Shown here: piece by piece, positions 1-5,998 of the stretch
Numbering within the stretch: position 1 is the first letter of the stretch
How the letters are laid out: the number at the start of each line of letters is the position of its first letter
Origin: Bacteroidales bacterium
Lineage (GTDB): Bacteria; Bacteroidota; Bacteroidia; Bacteroidales; JAAUTT01
Direction: 5' to 3'
Assembly (NCBI GenBank): GCA_012031335.1
Contig: JAAUTT010000281.1
Coordinates: forward strand, 1-6,281
DNA: 6,281 bases
Program-made: the position numbers and the translations under genes
Notes under the pieces: generated by a model
Database searches by the model: none
Seen by the model: the letters and a program-made list of their open reading frames with translations, nothing else
Told to the model about the DNA's origin: nothing

Positions 1-6
1 TTTAAA

Positions 7-34
7 CACGAAGGCACCGCAGCCACCAAGAAAT
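7..34. repeat. degenerate ~9-bp tandem repeat, intergenic type
   Basis: The left edge holds three loosely related units, CACGAAGGC, ACCGCAGCC and ACCAAGAAA. From memory, similar 'cacgaaggcac' strings flanking genes are common in environmental Bacteroidota and other genomes, but I cannot search for copies. The low information content makes this a tentative call. The piece may be the end of a longer repeat cut by the window edge. Confidence 0.25.
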
Positions 35-180
35 ATCCCAAAATACCAAAACGTTGTGCCATTTGTGTTAAAATTGGATTTATTACTTCGGTAACCTTTT
101 CTCTTTATTGATTTATTCGCATTCGCTCTTTATGTGGCGCTCCATTTGTTTCAAAAACATACTTAGAAGAAAATCCGTTT

Positions 181-210
181 TTCGTCGGTACATTTTCTTA
201 AACCGTCGGA
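181..210 (+). promoter_or_regulatory. possible LytTR-type direct-repeat operator upstream of the kinase
   Basis: The 9-mers TTCGTCGGT (181-189) and ACCGTCGGA (202-210) share the core CGTCGG and start exactly 21 bp apart, with a 12-bp gap. LytTR-domain regulators such as AgrA bind two 9-bp direct repeats with a 12-bp gap, consensus roughly [TA][AC][CA]GTTN[AG][TG]; each 9-mer here fits about 7 of 9 positions. The pair lies about 30 bp upstream of a candidate -7 element, a sensible activator position. Autoregulation by the downstream LytTR regulator is an inference. Confidence 0.35.
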
Positions 211-238
211 ATTCGATGTCTTACAATTCAACGTTTAT

Positions 239-246
239 TATCTTTG
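239..246 (+). promoter_or_regulatory. candidate Bacteroidota -7 promoter element for the kinase operon
   Basis: TATCTTTG matches the Bacteroidota -7 consensus TAnnTTTG exactly and lies 20 bp before the kinase ATG. There is no TTTG at the expected -33 position; ATGT is found there. Promoters with a poor -33 box often need an activator, which would fit the direct repeats just upstream, but that is inference. Confidence 0.35.
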
Positions 247-265
247 AAAATGATAGATATAAGTT

Positions 266-790
266 ATGTGGATAACTTTAAAGAAAATATTCAATCGGCG
301 TCTGTTTGTGATCCTTCTCCATCTGATTGCATGGACAATTTTTATATTTTATCCGTTTATCTTTTTCAGAATACAGGTTTTTGGTAATGCCTTTTATTAC
401 AAACAAATCATCAACGCCTTCTTTCTGGCTCGGTCTTCTACTTCAGTTTTTTACTATCTCTTTCCGAGACTGATTAAAAAGATCAAACTGATAAAAAATG
501 TACTTCTGCTTTTTAGCCTGATCATATTTATTCCTTTGCAGCAATACATGCTGGAATACTCTCTTTTTAACCGTATCGAGGAAAATCATGTGCAGATTAT
601 ATCTCCGCTGTCCAAAGCCAAGATTGCCGAGTTTAGTGCCCCGTCAACACGAAAAGAAATAAGAGTTATTGTTCACAGAGACAGCATTACGCAAGACAGG
701 TTTTTCAAGATCCCCCTGCCAGCTCATACGCTTTTTTTAACGAAACGCTGCAAACGTCCGTCTCATCGGTTCTGTTTATCCTCCTGGTGA
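266..790 (+). CDS. histidine kinase, N-terminal membrane sensor segment
   Basis: The ATG at 266 opens a frame with a basic start (MWITLKKIFNRR) followed by a long hydrophobic stretch. Two more hydrophobic stretches end near residue 97, then comes a polar, probably extracytoplasmic loop containing FSAPSTRKEIRVIVHRD. This is the multi-pass, non-PAS sensor region typical of LytTR-partner kinases. The frame is authentic only to about base 714 (FFKIP); beyond that the 25 residues to the stop are out-of-frame noise rich in Arg, Cys and Ser. The true continuation is one frame over (PASSYAFFNETLQTS), reached by restoring one C at 712-716. The sensed ligand is unknown. Confidence 0.75.
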   Translation: MWITLKKIFNRRLFVILLHLIAWTIFIFYPFIFFRIQVFGNAFYYKQIINAFFLARSSTSVFYYLFPRLIKKIKLIKNVLLLFSLIIFIPLQQYMLEYSLFNRIEENHVQIISPLSKAKIAEFSAPSTRKEIRVIVHRDSITQDRFFKIPLPAHTLFLTKRCKRPSHRFCLSSW

Positions 791-1416
791 GTGGTTTTTT
801 AAGTGTTGCCGGAGAATTCTTTAAAACCGACAAAAAGCGGAAGGAGCTGGAAAACAAGCGACTGAACGCCGAACTTGCCTTCCTGAAATCGCAGGTGAAT
901 CCACATTTCTTTTTCAATACACTGAATACAATTTATTTTCTTGCCCATAAAAAATCGGATCAAACAGAGCATGTGGTGGTGAAACTTTCGGAAATAATGC
1001 GGTACATGATTTACGAATCGAATGCTTCCGAGGTAAGCCTGAACCGCGAAATTAAGTATCTGAGCGATTATATCGACCTGCAGAAAATGCGCCTTTCAAA
1101 AAAGGTGGAGGTTAAGTTTAATGTCCATGGCGATGCAGGTAACTTGCTAATTGCTCCCATGATGTTAATCCCGTTTATTGAGAATGCCTTCAAACACGGC
1201 ATCAGTTATGCGGAGGAGTCGTTTGTTTTTATAGAAATAATGATTCTTGACAGCGAATTGGCTTTTATTACCCGTAACAGGATATTTTCAAAGAAAGAAA
1301 TTACCGAAGAGACTTCCGGAGTAGGTCTGGAGAATGTAAGGAAACGGTTGGCCCTGCTTTATCCCGACAGGCACAGGCTAATAATCGATCAGCATAACAA
1401 AGAGTTTTATTGTTGA
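715..1416 (+). CDS. histidine kinase, last TM segment plus catalytic core
   Basis: This segment continues the kinase after the first frameshift. A caller would start it at the GTG at 787, but the frame is open and meaningful from 715. A final membrane helix (SVLFILLVSGFLSVAG) precedes a charged linker likely to form a coiled coil (KKRKELENKRLNAEL). Then come the dimerisation/phosphoacceptor motif LKSQVNPHFFFNTLN with His at 904-906, the ATP-binding N-box LIPFIENAFKHG at 1165-1200 and the G-box GVGLENVRKRL at 1318-1350. The stop TGA at 1414-1416 is probably false: removing one T at 1405-1408 gives FIVDLNIRLKND ending at 1442-1444, a C-terminus typical of the family. Confidence 0.85.
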   Translation, partial: PASSYAFFNETLQTSVSSVLFILLVSGFLSVAGEFFKTDKKRKELENKRLNAELAFLKSQVNPHFFFNTLNTIYFLAHKKSDQTEHVVVKLSEIMRYMIYESNASEVSLNREIKYLSDYIDLQKMRLSKKVEVKFNVHGDAGNLLIAPMMLIPFIENAFKHGISYAEESFVFIEIMILDSELAFITRNRIFSKKEITEETSGVGLENVRKRLALLYPDRHRLIIDQHNKEFYC

Positions 1417-1436
1417 CTTAAATATCAGGTTGAAGA

Positions 1437-2153
1437 ATGATTAATTGTATTGTAGTTGACGACGAGCCTTTCGCCATCGGATTGCTCGAGGATTTTATCC
1501 GCAAGGTTCCATTTCTGGAGCTCGTGCAAACCTGCGAAAATGCTCTTGAAGCACTGGAAATTCTCAAGAGAGGTAACATCGACCTGATGTTTCTGGATAT
1601 CAAAATGCCCGACATCAATGGCCTCGACCTACTAAAAAGCCTGAAAAACCCACCGGTGGTTATCTTTACAACGGCGTACAGCGAATTTGCCGTGGAAAGC
1701 TATAACCTCGATGCGCTCGATTACCTGCTGAAACCTGTTCCTTTCGATCGGTTTTTACGGTCGGTGAACAAAGCGCGCGAATATATCGAAATTGGCAGAG
1801 CTGGTTCGAATGCAGATATACCTGTTGAAAAAGCTGAATTAGATTACTTCTTTGTTAAAGCAAATTATCAAATCCTGAAAATCAACTTCAGCGATATTCT
1901 TTACCTCGAAGGATTGAAGGACTATGTAAAAATATATTGCGGACCTAAAGCCATTATGACCAATCAAAGCATGAAACATATCGAATCGCGGCTGCCATCA
2001 GCTTCCTTCGTAAGGGTTCACCGGTCGTATATTGTATCGCTCGATAAAATTACCTCTATAACAAAAAACCGGGTGGTAATCGGCGACAAGCATATTCCTG
2101 TAAGCGGAGGCTTTCGCGATTCGTTCTTTCAACTAATCGAGAAAAATCTTTAA
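1437..2153 (+). CDS. LytTR-family response regulator
   Basis: This is an intact 238-residue two-domain DNA-binding response regulator and the only undamaged multi-domain gene here. The receiver domain (about 1-118) shows the acidic pocket D8-D9-E10, phosphoacceptor D54 in FLDIKMPDINGLDL, switch residue T79 and K99 in LLKP. After a variable linker (about 119-133), the LytTR domain (about 134-238) carries IKFSDILYLEG-like and FVRVHRSYIVSLDKI motifs; here they read INFSDILYLEG and FVRVHRSYIVSLDKI. The ATG overlaps the corrected kinase stop by 8 bases and has AGGTTGAAG just upstream, so the pair is probably translationally coupled. It should be phosphorylated by the adjacent kinase and bind 21-bp-phased direct repeats; candidates lie at 181-210 and 2159-2191. 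The length is normal for the family. Confidence 0.95.
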   Translation: MINCIVVDDEPFAIGLLEDFIRKVPFLELVQTCENALEALEILKRGNIDLMFLDIKMPDINGLDLLKSLKNPPVVIFTTAYSEFAVESYNLDALDYLLKPVPFDRFLRSVNKAREYIEIGRAGSNADIPVEKAELDYFFVKANYQILKINFSDILYLEGLKDYVKIYCGPKAIMTNQSMKHIESRLPSASFVRVHRSYIVSLDKITSITKNRVVIGDKHIPVSGGFRDSFFQLIEKNL

Positions 2154-2158
2154 TCGGT

Positions 2159-2191
2159 CGAGGTCCTTTTCAACATTGTCTAGTTCGTTTT
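2159..2191 (+). promoter_or_regulatory. possible second LytTR-type direct repeat upstream of the GLPGLI gene
   Basis: CGAGGTCCTTTT (2159-2170) and CTAGTTCGTTTT (2180-2191) match at 9 of 12 positions and begin 21 bp apart, the same phasing as the repeats at 181-210. The second copy has a LytTR-like AGTTCGT core and runs into the -33 box. The first copy matches the LytTR consensus poorly and part of the match is a T-run, so this is weak by itself. It gains interest because the same spacing occurs before the regulator's own operon. Confidence 0.28.
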
Positions 2192-2219
2192 GAAAGGGGT
2201 TAACCCTGTTCTAATTTTG
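2189..2219 (+). promoter_or_regulatory. Bacteroidota primary-sigma promoter for the GLPGLI gene
   Basis: A -33 box TTTG (2189-2192) and a -7 box TAATTTTG (2212-2219) both match the Bacteroidota consensus perfectly, with the canonical 19-bp spacer. Transcription should start near 2225, leaving a leader of about 30 nt before the ATG at 2256. The GLPGLI gene and probably the barrel gene can therefore be transcribed apart from the kinase/regulator pair. Confidence 0.7.
2197..2206. promoter_or_regulatory. palindrome within the promoter spacer, possible operator
   Basis: GGGTTAACCC is a perfect 10-bp palindrome lying wholly between the -33 and -7 boxes. A protein bound here would block RNA polymerase or reshape the spacer, so a repressor or MerR-like site is conceivable. 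A 10-bp palindrome can occur by chance; the position is what makes it notable. No regulator other than the LytTR protein is encoded in the window. Confidence 0.35.
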
Positions 2220-2255
2220 GAAGAAAATTAAGTTAATCTTCTAAAATCGAACACC

Positions 2256-2795
2256 ATGTTAAAACAATCAACCTTACCAATCGTACTTGCTTTAGCGCTT
2301 CTTTCGGGAAGTTTTATGAAACTCAAAAGCCAGAACCTGGCTGCCACCTACACCGAAAAACGTAAGTTCGAAGGCAAAATGCCCGATGAATCCGATCCTA
2401 AAATCCGCGAAATGGTTAAGAATGCCGGGACACATACCAGGGAGCTTTTATTTTCGGGAGGTACATCCATCTACAGAGAAAAGCAAAAAGAGATGGAAGA
2501 AAGCCCCGAACACATGGTAGTGATCCGCATTGGCGACGACGACCGCGGTTCTGTGTATAAAAATCTTCAGCAAAAACAAATCATCAAACAAATTGAGTTC
2601 TTTGGGCGATCGTTTCTGATTCGCGAAACCTTAAAACCTATTACCTGGAAAATTGGCACGGAACAAAAAACCATAGGAACTTATAAATGCATAAAGGCAA
2701 CAGCCACAATCGATACTATGAATGTTGCATCCTGGTTTTGTCCTGACCTGGCGATTAACGACGGACCGGATATTTTTGGGGACTCCCGGGACTGA
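2256..2795 (+). CDS. GLPGLI family protein, N-terminal segment with signal peptide
   Basis: This frame starts at the ATG at 2256, about 30 nt after the predicted transcription start. It supplies the signal peptide and the first ~173 residues. It includes a charged region (KQKEMEESPEHM), an acidic turn (GDDDRGS) and the conserved-looking TIGTYKCIKATATI, followed by WFCPDLAINDGPDIF, which corresponds to the family's trp/tyr-pro stretch before the signature. Sequence after PDIF (GDSRD, stop at 2793-2795) is out of frame. Cys residues in YKCI and WFCP could form a pair after export, which is inference. Confidence 0.75.
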   Translation: MLKQSTLPIVLALALLSGSFMKLKSQNLAATYTEKRKFEGKMPDESDPKIREMVKNAGTHTRELLFSGGTSIYREKQKEMEESPEHMVVIRIGDDDRGSVYKNLQQKQIIKQIEFFGRSFLIRETLKPITWKIGTEQKTIGTYKCIKATATIDTMNVASWFCPDLAINDGPDIFGDSRD

Positions 2796-3007
2796 TACTT
2801 GAGGTGGATGTTGATAATGGTAAAAAATCTATAATTGTTAATACAGTTAAAATTACGAATGAAAATTTGGCAATTGAAGTACCCAACAAGGGTAAGGAAG
2901 TTACTCAAAAGGAATTCGACACTGTTAAAAAAGAAAAGCTAAGCGAAATGCGCCATATGAATCCCACCGGTGAACCCCAAAAAATTGAAATCCGGGTTAC
3001 AGATTGA
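2778..3007 (+). CDS. GLPGLI family protein, C-terminal segment with the signature motif
   Basis: Read in the frame of TGG at 2777-2779, this segment begins WGLPGLILEVDVDNGKK and runs to the TGA at 3005-3007. The only ATG in this stretch (2804) lies downstream of the signature, so an automatic call starting there would look like an orphan hypothetical protein. The tail is charged and beta-rich (IIVNTVKITN, IEVPNKGKEVTQ, KIEIRVTD), consistent with the end of the family. It is not an independent gene. Confidence 0.7.
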
Positions 3008-3065
3008 AAACAGGAATGAGCAAAGCGTAAAAAGAGTTGCGGAGTATAACTACTGGTAAGTTTTA

Positions 3066-3099
3066 AGTATTCAAGTTAGTTTTTGCTTTACTTAATACT
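3066..3099 (+). other. intergenic hairpin between the GLPGLI and barrel genes
   Basis: AGTATT (3066-3071) pairs with AATACT (3094-3099) and AAGT (3073-3076) with ACTT (3090-3093), leaving one bulged C and a 13-nt T-rich loop. It ends 19 nt before the barrel ATG and is not followed by a T-tract, so it does not look like a standard terminator. It could be an RNA processing or attenuating structure that sets expression of the barrel relative to the GLPGLI gene, or it may be fortuitous. Confidence 0.35.
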
Positions 3100-3118
3100 G
3101 CCGGTTAAAAACAGCACC

Positions 3119-3271
3119 ATGAAATCGTTATTATTAATCATTATAACAGTATCATTTTACTGGCAGGTTATGGTCAACCATTTAAGGTTACCGGGTCGAT
3201 CAAAGATTCTCTTCAAAACCCGTTACCTTATGCAAATGTTCAGGTTTACGACTACGATAACAAAATGGTGA
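3119..3271 (+). CDS. barrel protein, signal peptide segment
   Basis: The start is the ATG at 3119 (ACC ATG AAA); an in-frame ATG at 3083 would place 12 non-signal residues ahead and lies inside the intergenic hairpin. [16 protein letters not shown] is a classic Sec signal peptide core. After 3168 the frame becomes noise ([13 protein letters not shown]). Restoring one T in GTTAT gives QVYGQPFKV, with a plausible signal peptidase I site around VYGQ. Family proteins commonly end the leader with an 'xxGQ' or 'xAQ' pattern. Confidence 0.6.
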   Translation: MKSLLLIIITVSFYWQVMVNHLRLPGRSKILFKTRYLMQMFRFTTTITKW

Positions 3272-3630
3272 GCTATGCCGTTGCCGATAATAATGGCGAA
3301 TATATCCTGAGCCTGGAGCAGCCCGGAGTGTTCACAGTTAAAGCCAGCAGTCTTGGCACCTTTCCCAGGGAGGAAAAAGTTATGATACAATCGAATTCCT
3401 CATCGGTGACCCTGAACTTTAAACTAATAGTTAACCCCGAACTGCTGAAGGAAGTAGTGGTTTCCAGAGATATTGCTGCGCGTGTGCGATCTGATACTGT
3501 AACCTATACCGTTGGTAAATATCTCACCGGCGACGAAAAAGTTTTGAAGGATGTGCTCAATAAGCTTCCAGGCATCGAGGTTAAGGAAGATGGTAAAGTG
3601 AAAGCCTATGGGAAAGATGTCGATAAATAA
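3169..3630 (+). CDS. barrel protein, carboxypeptidase-regulatory-like domain and start of plug
   Basis: From [13 protein letters not shown] the frame encodes a CarboxypepD_reg-like beta-sandwich: [11 protein letters not shown], then the typical [12 protein letters not shown] strand-turn and [11 protein letters not shown]. The linker LKEVVVSRD is the usual bridge to the plug. The plug begins [20 protein letters not shown], followed by LNKLPGIEV and a [11 protein letters not shown] stretch. The TAA at 3628-3630 is false: one missing T at 3627-3629 restores [12 protein letters not shown] caller starting at the ATG at 3265 loses the first ~30 residues of the domain. Confidence 0.8.
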   Translation, partial: YGQPFKVTGSIKDSLQNPLPYANVQVYDYDNKMVSYAVADNNGEYILSLEQPGVFTVKASSLGTFPREEKVMIQSNSSSVTLNFKLIVNPELLKEVVVSRDIAARVRSDTVTYTVGKYLTGDEKVLKDVLNKLPGIEVKEDGKVKAYGKDVDK

Positions 3631-4364
3631 TGGTCGAAGGCGATGATTTCTTTTTTGATCAGCAGAAGATGGCTACAGAAAATCTTTCGGCTGAAGCCAT
3701 CGACCAGGTTCAGGTGCTGAATAATTATCAGGCTAACAGTCTGCAAAAAGATTTTAGTCAGGGTGGACAAACAGCCTTAAACATCAACGTAAAGGACGAA
3801 TATCGCAATAAGTTAAGTGGTAATTTGTCGGCAGGTGCGGGAGTTAAGGAAAAATACCTGACAAATGCCAACCTTTATCAGTTTGGACGAAAGCTCAAGG
3901 CTGGTTTTATTGCAAGCTCCAACAATACTGGCGAAGAAACATTCGGCATGCACGATTACATGAATTTTGGCAGCGGTATTCAGCAAATGATGGAGAATAA
4001 CGATAATTCTAAAGGGTTGGTTCAAATAAATTCCAGCGATTTTTCTTCGGGTATCAGCGGAGGAAACGACGCTAATAAAAAGAATGTGAGCCTTGCCGCT
4101 CTCAACCTCAACTACAAGCCCTACGAAAAGCTTAAGCTCAGCAACAGTATTATCTTAAGTTCAACCAACCGTAACGAATTCGAAAACATCAAACGAAGTT
4201 TTTTAAATGGTGGTTTTTCGGTTGATCAATCGTCGACTTTGAATTCGGCCAAAGAACTGTTTCTGGGTAATTTCAATCTGAGTGCCAACTATAAACCAAA
4301 GGCGGATATGGCACTTTTGTATCGCATCAACGCAGGCATAAAACAGTGTCAACAGCAAAACTGA
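3630..4364 (+). CDS. barrel protein, plug remainder and first barrel strands
   Basis: The ATG at 3630 is an internal methionine, not a start. [20 protein letters not shown] and [14 protein letters not shown] are hallmark plug-region sequences of this family. [24 protein letters not shown] marks the change to barrel strands, followed by alternating strands ([25 protein letters not shown]). The frame is authentic to INAGI at about 4340. An extra A in the run 4340-4343 sends it to KQCQQQN and a false stop; removing it gives [20 protein letters not shown]. Confidence 0.8.
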   Translation: MVEGDDFFFDQQKMATENLSAEAIDQVQVLNNYQANSLQKDFSQGGQTALNINVKDEYRNKLSGNLSAGAGVKEKYLTNANLYQFGRKLKAGFIASSNNTGEETFGMHDYMNFGSGIQQMMENNDNSKGLVQINSSDFSSGISGGNDANKKNVSLAALNLNYKPYEKLKLSNSIILSSTNRNEFENIKRSFLNGGFSVDQSSTLNSAKELFLGNFNLSANYKPKADMALLYRINAGIKQCQQQN

Positions 4365-4656
4365 TATCGATAATCAGGGCGAGCGCAGTTTTTTTCTCAG
4401 GGAAAACCAGGATTTGAGTTCATCCAAGGTGAGTCAATATGTCGATTTTTCGTACCGGATCGCAACCAAATCCTTTTTAAATGTTGGATTTTTTCATGAA
4501 TTCAGTGGTAAAACACTCGGGAGTGGTTTGTATTCCGACTCTTCCTTTCTGGGGTTATCATTCCTGTCTACGCCCTACCAAGCTAGTCAGGAGGTTATTT
4601 CGGAAGGAAGCAGTACGGTTTTAATACTTCATTTTCATACAAAGCAGGTAAACTAA
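4342..4656 (+). CDS. barrel protein, middle barrel segment 1
   Basis: In this frame [22 protein letters not shown] leads into strands such as [23 protein letters not shown], with the alternating pattern of outer-membrane strands. A caller would begin at the TTG at 4414, which is not a real start. Near 4608 the frame is lost: restoring one A (GGAAGCAG to GGAAAGCAG) turns the noise [15 protein letters not shown] into [20 protein letters not shown]. Confidence 0.65.
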   Translation, partial: NSVNSKTDIDNQGERSFFLRENQDLSSSKVSQYVDFSYRIATKSFLNVGFFHEFSGKTLGSGLYSDSSFLGLSFLSTPYQASQEVISEGSSTVLILHFHTKQVN

Positions 4657-5603
4657 TTTTGAAGAATATCTCAGGAATAAGCTGGCTTGATCAGCCTTTT
4701 ACCACTTCGGTGACACAAATGGCCGATGATGCCACGTTGAGTTTTGAAGGTTTCGAAAACAACCTGCGTTACAAAATAGCCGATTACCGGACAGCCTTCT
4801 ACCTGGTGAAGAACAAAGGACTAATTCAGTTCAATGCAGGTCCTTCATTTCATTATTATAAGTTGGCCACCAATACTTCGGGAACAATGAATAAATGGAC
4901 TGTCGCACCCGATATTCGTTTCGGACTAAAGTTTACGGATATGCACAATCTGGAGTTTTCGTATAACCAGCGACTGATTTTGCCAGCTGCCGAAGATCTG
5001 CTCAACAATCAATACATAAAAAACTACAGGAGCATTGCAACAGGTGGTCTTGCAACCGATGCTTATGCTACTTATCATCAGCTGAATGGAAAGTATATGA
5101 TTTTTGATGCTTTTTCTAATACCATGTTTGCTACCGGAGCCTATTATATGAAAAAGGTTCATCCCCTATCTGTTGGCATAAGTAACAGCATCGACTTTAA
5201 TAATTTACGTACGATAATTGTTCCTTTCGATGAATCAATTGGTGCAATGGTTTATTTTGATAAAAAGCTGCGAAAAGCCCCGCTTTCAGTTCGGGTGAAT
5301 TCCAACTACAGTCAGGGTTATGGTTACAACTATATATCCGATGCGCTTAACGGAATCAAACAGCAGCAAGTGAGCTCGGCAGCAAGCATCACTTCGAGGT
5401 TTAACTTCCTGTTTAATCTGGAACTTGGAACTGCGGTCACTTACAGCACCAGCAAGAGCTCTTTGGCAGGTTTTTCGAACAATTTTAATAGTTTTCAGCC
5501 GTATGCAAAACTATTGATATATCATAAGCAAGGTTTTTCGGGGTTATTAGCTATTCCAATCTTTACTATAATTCCGAAATTCAGGAAAAGCGTTACGAAG
5601 TAA
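4608..5603 (+). CDS. barrel protein, middle barrel segment 2
   Basis: This is the longest uninterrupted stretch of the barrel. It runs from [20 protein letters not shown] through many strand-turn repeats, including [18 protein letters not shown] strands (here [14 protein letters not shown]), [26 protein letters not shown] and [19 protein letters not shown]. Aromatic residues near strand ends suit membrane-interface girdles. It is read through to KQGFSG at about 5540; the tail [19 protein letters not shown] is out of frame because one G of the run 5540-5543 is missing. The TTG at 4659 is not a real start. Confidence 0.8.
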   Translation, partial: KQYGFNTSFSYKAGKLILKNISGISWLDQPFTTSVTQMADDATLSFEGFENNLRYKIADYRTAFYLVKNKGLIQFNAGPSFHYYKLATNTSGTMNKWTVAPDIRFGLKFTDMHNLEFSYNQRLILPAAEDLLNNQYIKNYRSIATGGLATDAYATYHQLNGKYMIFDAFSNTMFATGAYYMKKVHPLSVGISNSIDFNNLRTIIVPFDESIGAMVYFDKKLRKAPLSVRVNSNYSQGYGYNYISDALNGIKQQQVSSAASITSRFNFLFNLELGTAVTYSTSKSSLAGFSNNFNSFQPYAKLLIYHKQGFSGLLAIPIFTIIPKFRKSVTK

Positions 5604-5839
5604 TAAACGCTACCCTGCGATATGCGGTTAAAAACCTGGAGTTTGCGGTTACAGCTTCTAACTTGCTAAATTTGAACAGCTATTATGGTATCGATTCCCA
5701 GGTTCGCGAAAACTTTTACCAGGAACGCCAATACAGCATCCTGCCAGGTTATATCGCTCTTCAGGATAAAATATACATTAAAGGGAATGGAAGGCAGGAA
5801 TTAAGTAACGTATGCGGGAATCAGGCAGTCACTGATTAA
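5543..5839 (+). CDS. barrel protein, C-terminal strands
   Basis: After the last clear frameshift the frame reads [17 protein letters not shown], then [29 protein letters not shown], a typical penultimate-strand region ending in 'NLLN' as in TonB-receptor-like proteins. It continues to [17 protein letters not shown], the usual lead-in to the final strand. As sequenced it then reads [11 protein letters not shown] and stops at 5837-5839. If one T near 5760 is extra, it becomes [15 protein letters not shown] with a stop at 5802-5804, closer to the family's ending. This segment has no start of its own. Confidence 0.65.
   Translation, partial: VISYSNLYYNSEIQEKRYEVINATLRYAVKNLEFAVTASNLLNLNSYYGIDSQVRENFYQERQYSILPGYIALQDKIYIKGNGRQELSNVCGNQAVTD
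5819..5837 (+). terminator. weak hairpin after the barrel gene, possible terminator
   Basis: AATCAG (5819-5824) pairs perfectly with CTGATT (5832-5837) around a 7-nt loop. If the barrel really ends at 5804, the hairpin lies 15 nt beyond the stop, where a terminator is expected. There is no T-tract and the stem is only 6 bp, so it is a weak candidate. An alternative CAGT-C-ACTG fold overlaps it. Confidence 0.25.
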
Positions 5840-5925
5840 GCAAACCCGGGATCAATTTAACATAAATTATCGCAGATGCCGGCTTGATTTCTTGTGGGTT
5901 TAGGAAACAATTTACATTTAGTTAA

Positions 5926-5943
5926 CTCGTACAATTTTACGAG
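5926..5943. terminator. hairpin between convergent genes, possible bidirectional terminator
   Basis: CTCGTA (5926-5931) and TACGAG (5938-5943) form a perfect 6-bp stem with a 6-nt loop CAATTT. A further TTAAC/GTTAA pairing (5922-5926 with 5953-5957) is possible with an asymmetric bulge. It sits between the barrel gene end and the stop of the minus-strand gene, where a shared terminator would be useful. No strong T-tract follows on either strand. Confidence 0.28.
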
Positions 5944-5998
5944 CCATAAAAGGTTAAAGACCGCTGAAATCCTCATTTACTATACCATGTTGCTGTTT

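Larger units (their letters stand above)
266..1444 (+). pseudogene. LytS/YehU-type sensor histidine kinase, frameshifted twice as sequenced
   Basis: This locus encodes a membrane-bound sensor kinase of the His_kinase (PF06580) plus HATPase_c type, the usual partner of LytTR regulators. It would sense an unknown signal, autophosphorylate and pass phosphate to the regulator encoded next. Two single-base indels break it: a missing C in the run at 712-716 and an extra T in the run at 1405-1408. Correcting both gives one 392-residue protein. It has hydrophobic segments near residues 11-35, 45-68, 76-97 and 160-182, the H-box NPHFFFNTLN with His near residue 214, the N-box IENAFKHG near 305 and the G-box GVGLENV near 352. 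The corrected C-terminus reads FIVDLNIRLKND and stops at 1444, overlapping the regulator's ATG by 8 bases, as expected of a translationally coupled pair. The family assignment is secure; whether the gene is truly broken is not. Confidence 0.85.
2256..3007 (+). pseudogene. GLPGLI family (Porph_ging, PF09697/TIGR01200) secreted protein, frameshifted once
   Basis: Restoring one T in the run at 2773-2777 yields a 250-residue protein, normal for the family. It has a Sec signal peptide (about 1-25: LPIVLALALLSGSF, probable cleavage near KSQN), a polar domain with the family-like TWKIGTEQKTIGTYKCIKATA, and FWGLPGLILEV, which contains the diagnostic GLPGLI hexamer (2780-2797). It should be exported to the periplasm or cell envelope. 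The molecular function of the family is not established to my knowledge; members often sit beside outer-membrane receptor-like genes, as here. It has its own strong promoter. The frameshift lies immediately before the signature, so neither raw fragment contains it. Family assignment is very secure. Confidence 0.88.
3119..5804 (+). pseudogene. outer-membrane beta-barrel protein with carboxypeptidase-regulatory and plug-like domains, frameshifted 5-6 times
   Basis: Correcting single-base indels near 3168, 3627, 4340-4343, 4608, 5540-5543 and probably 5760 gives one protein of about 895 residues. Order: signal peptide (1-~22), CarboxypepD_reg-like beta-sandwich (~23-110, [20 protein letters not shown]), a plug-like domain (~115-225, [41 protein letters not shown]), then a long beta-barrel with alternating aromatic/polar strands to the end. 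This matches the Bacteroidota receptor-like family with an OMP_b-brl_3 (PF14905) type barrel, related to TonB-dependent receptors. I see no clear N-terminal TonB box, so TonB dependence is open and the substrate is unknown. It follows the GLPGLI gene and may share its transcript. With the last indel uncorrected the frame ends at 5839; corrected, it reads [20 protein letters not shown] and stops at 5804, more like the family. Confidence 0.82.

Noticed and set aside
1..62. Minus-strand frame from an ATG at 62 reading MAQRFGILGYFLVAAVPSCL off the left edge
   Set aside because: It resembles a signal peptide, but only 20 residues are visible, they coincide with the repeat-like sequence, and nothing else supports a gene.
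1..108. Plus-strand frame open from the window start, FKHEGTAATKKYPKIPKRC
   Set aside because: Short, no recognisable content, another plus frame is also open here, and it lies over the repeat-like units; probably chance.
705..917. Minus-strand 70-residue frame over the kinase, and similar ones at 1418-1618, 2681-2908, 3813-4025 and 4926-5162
   Set aside because: All lie antisense to well-supported coding frames and show no domain-like content.
2772..2782. Programmed -1 frameshifting at ATTTTTGGGG in the GLPGLI gene
   Set aside because: The site does not fit X_XXY_YYZ (GGG to TGG re-pairing is poor), no downstream pseudoknot is obvious, and similar indels occur throughout the window.
3077..3085. 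TAGTTTTTG as a -7 promoter box for the barrel gene
   Set aside because: It has three rather than two bases between TA and TTTG, and no -33 TTTG lies at the right distance; it also sits in the hairpin loop.
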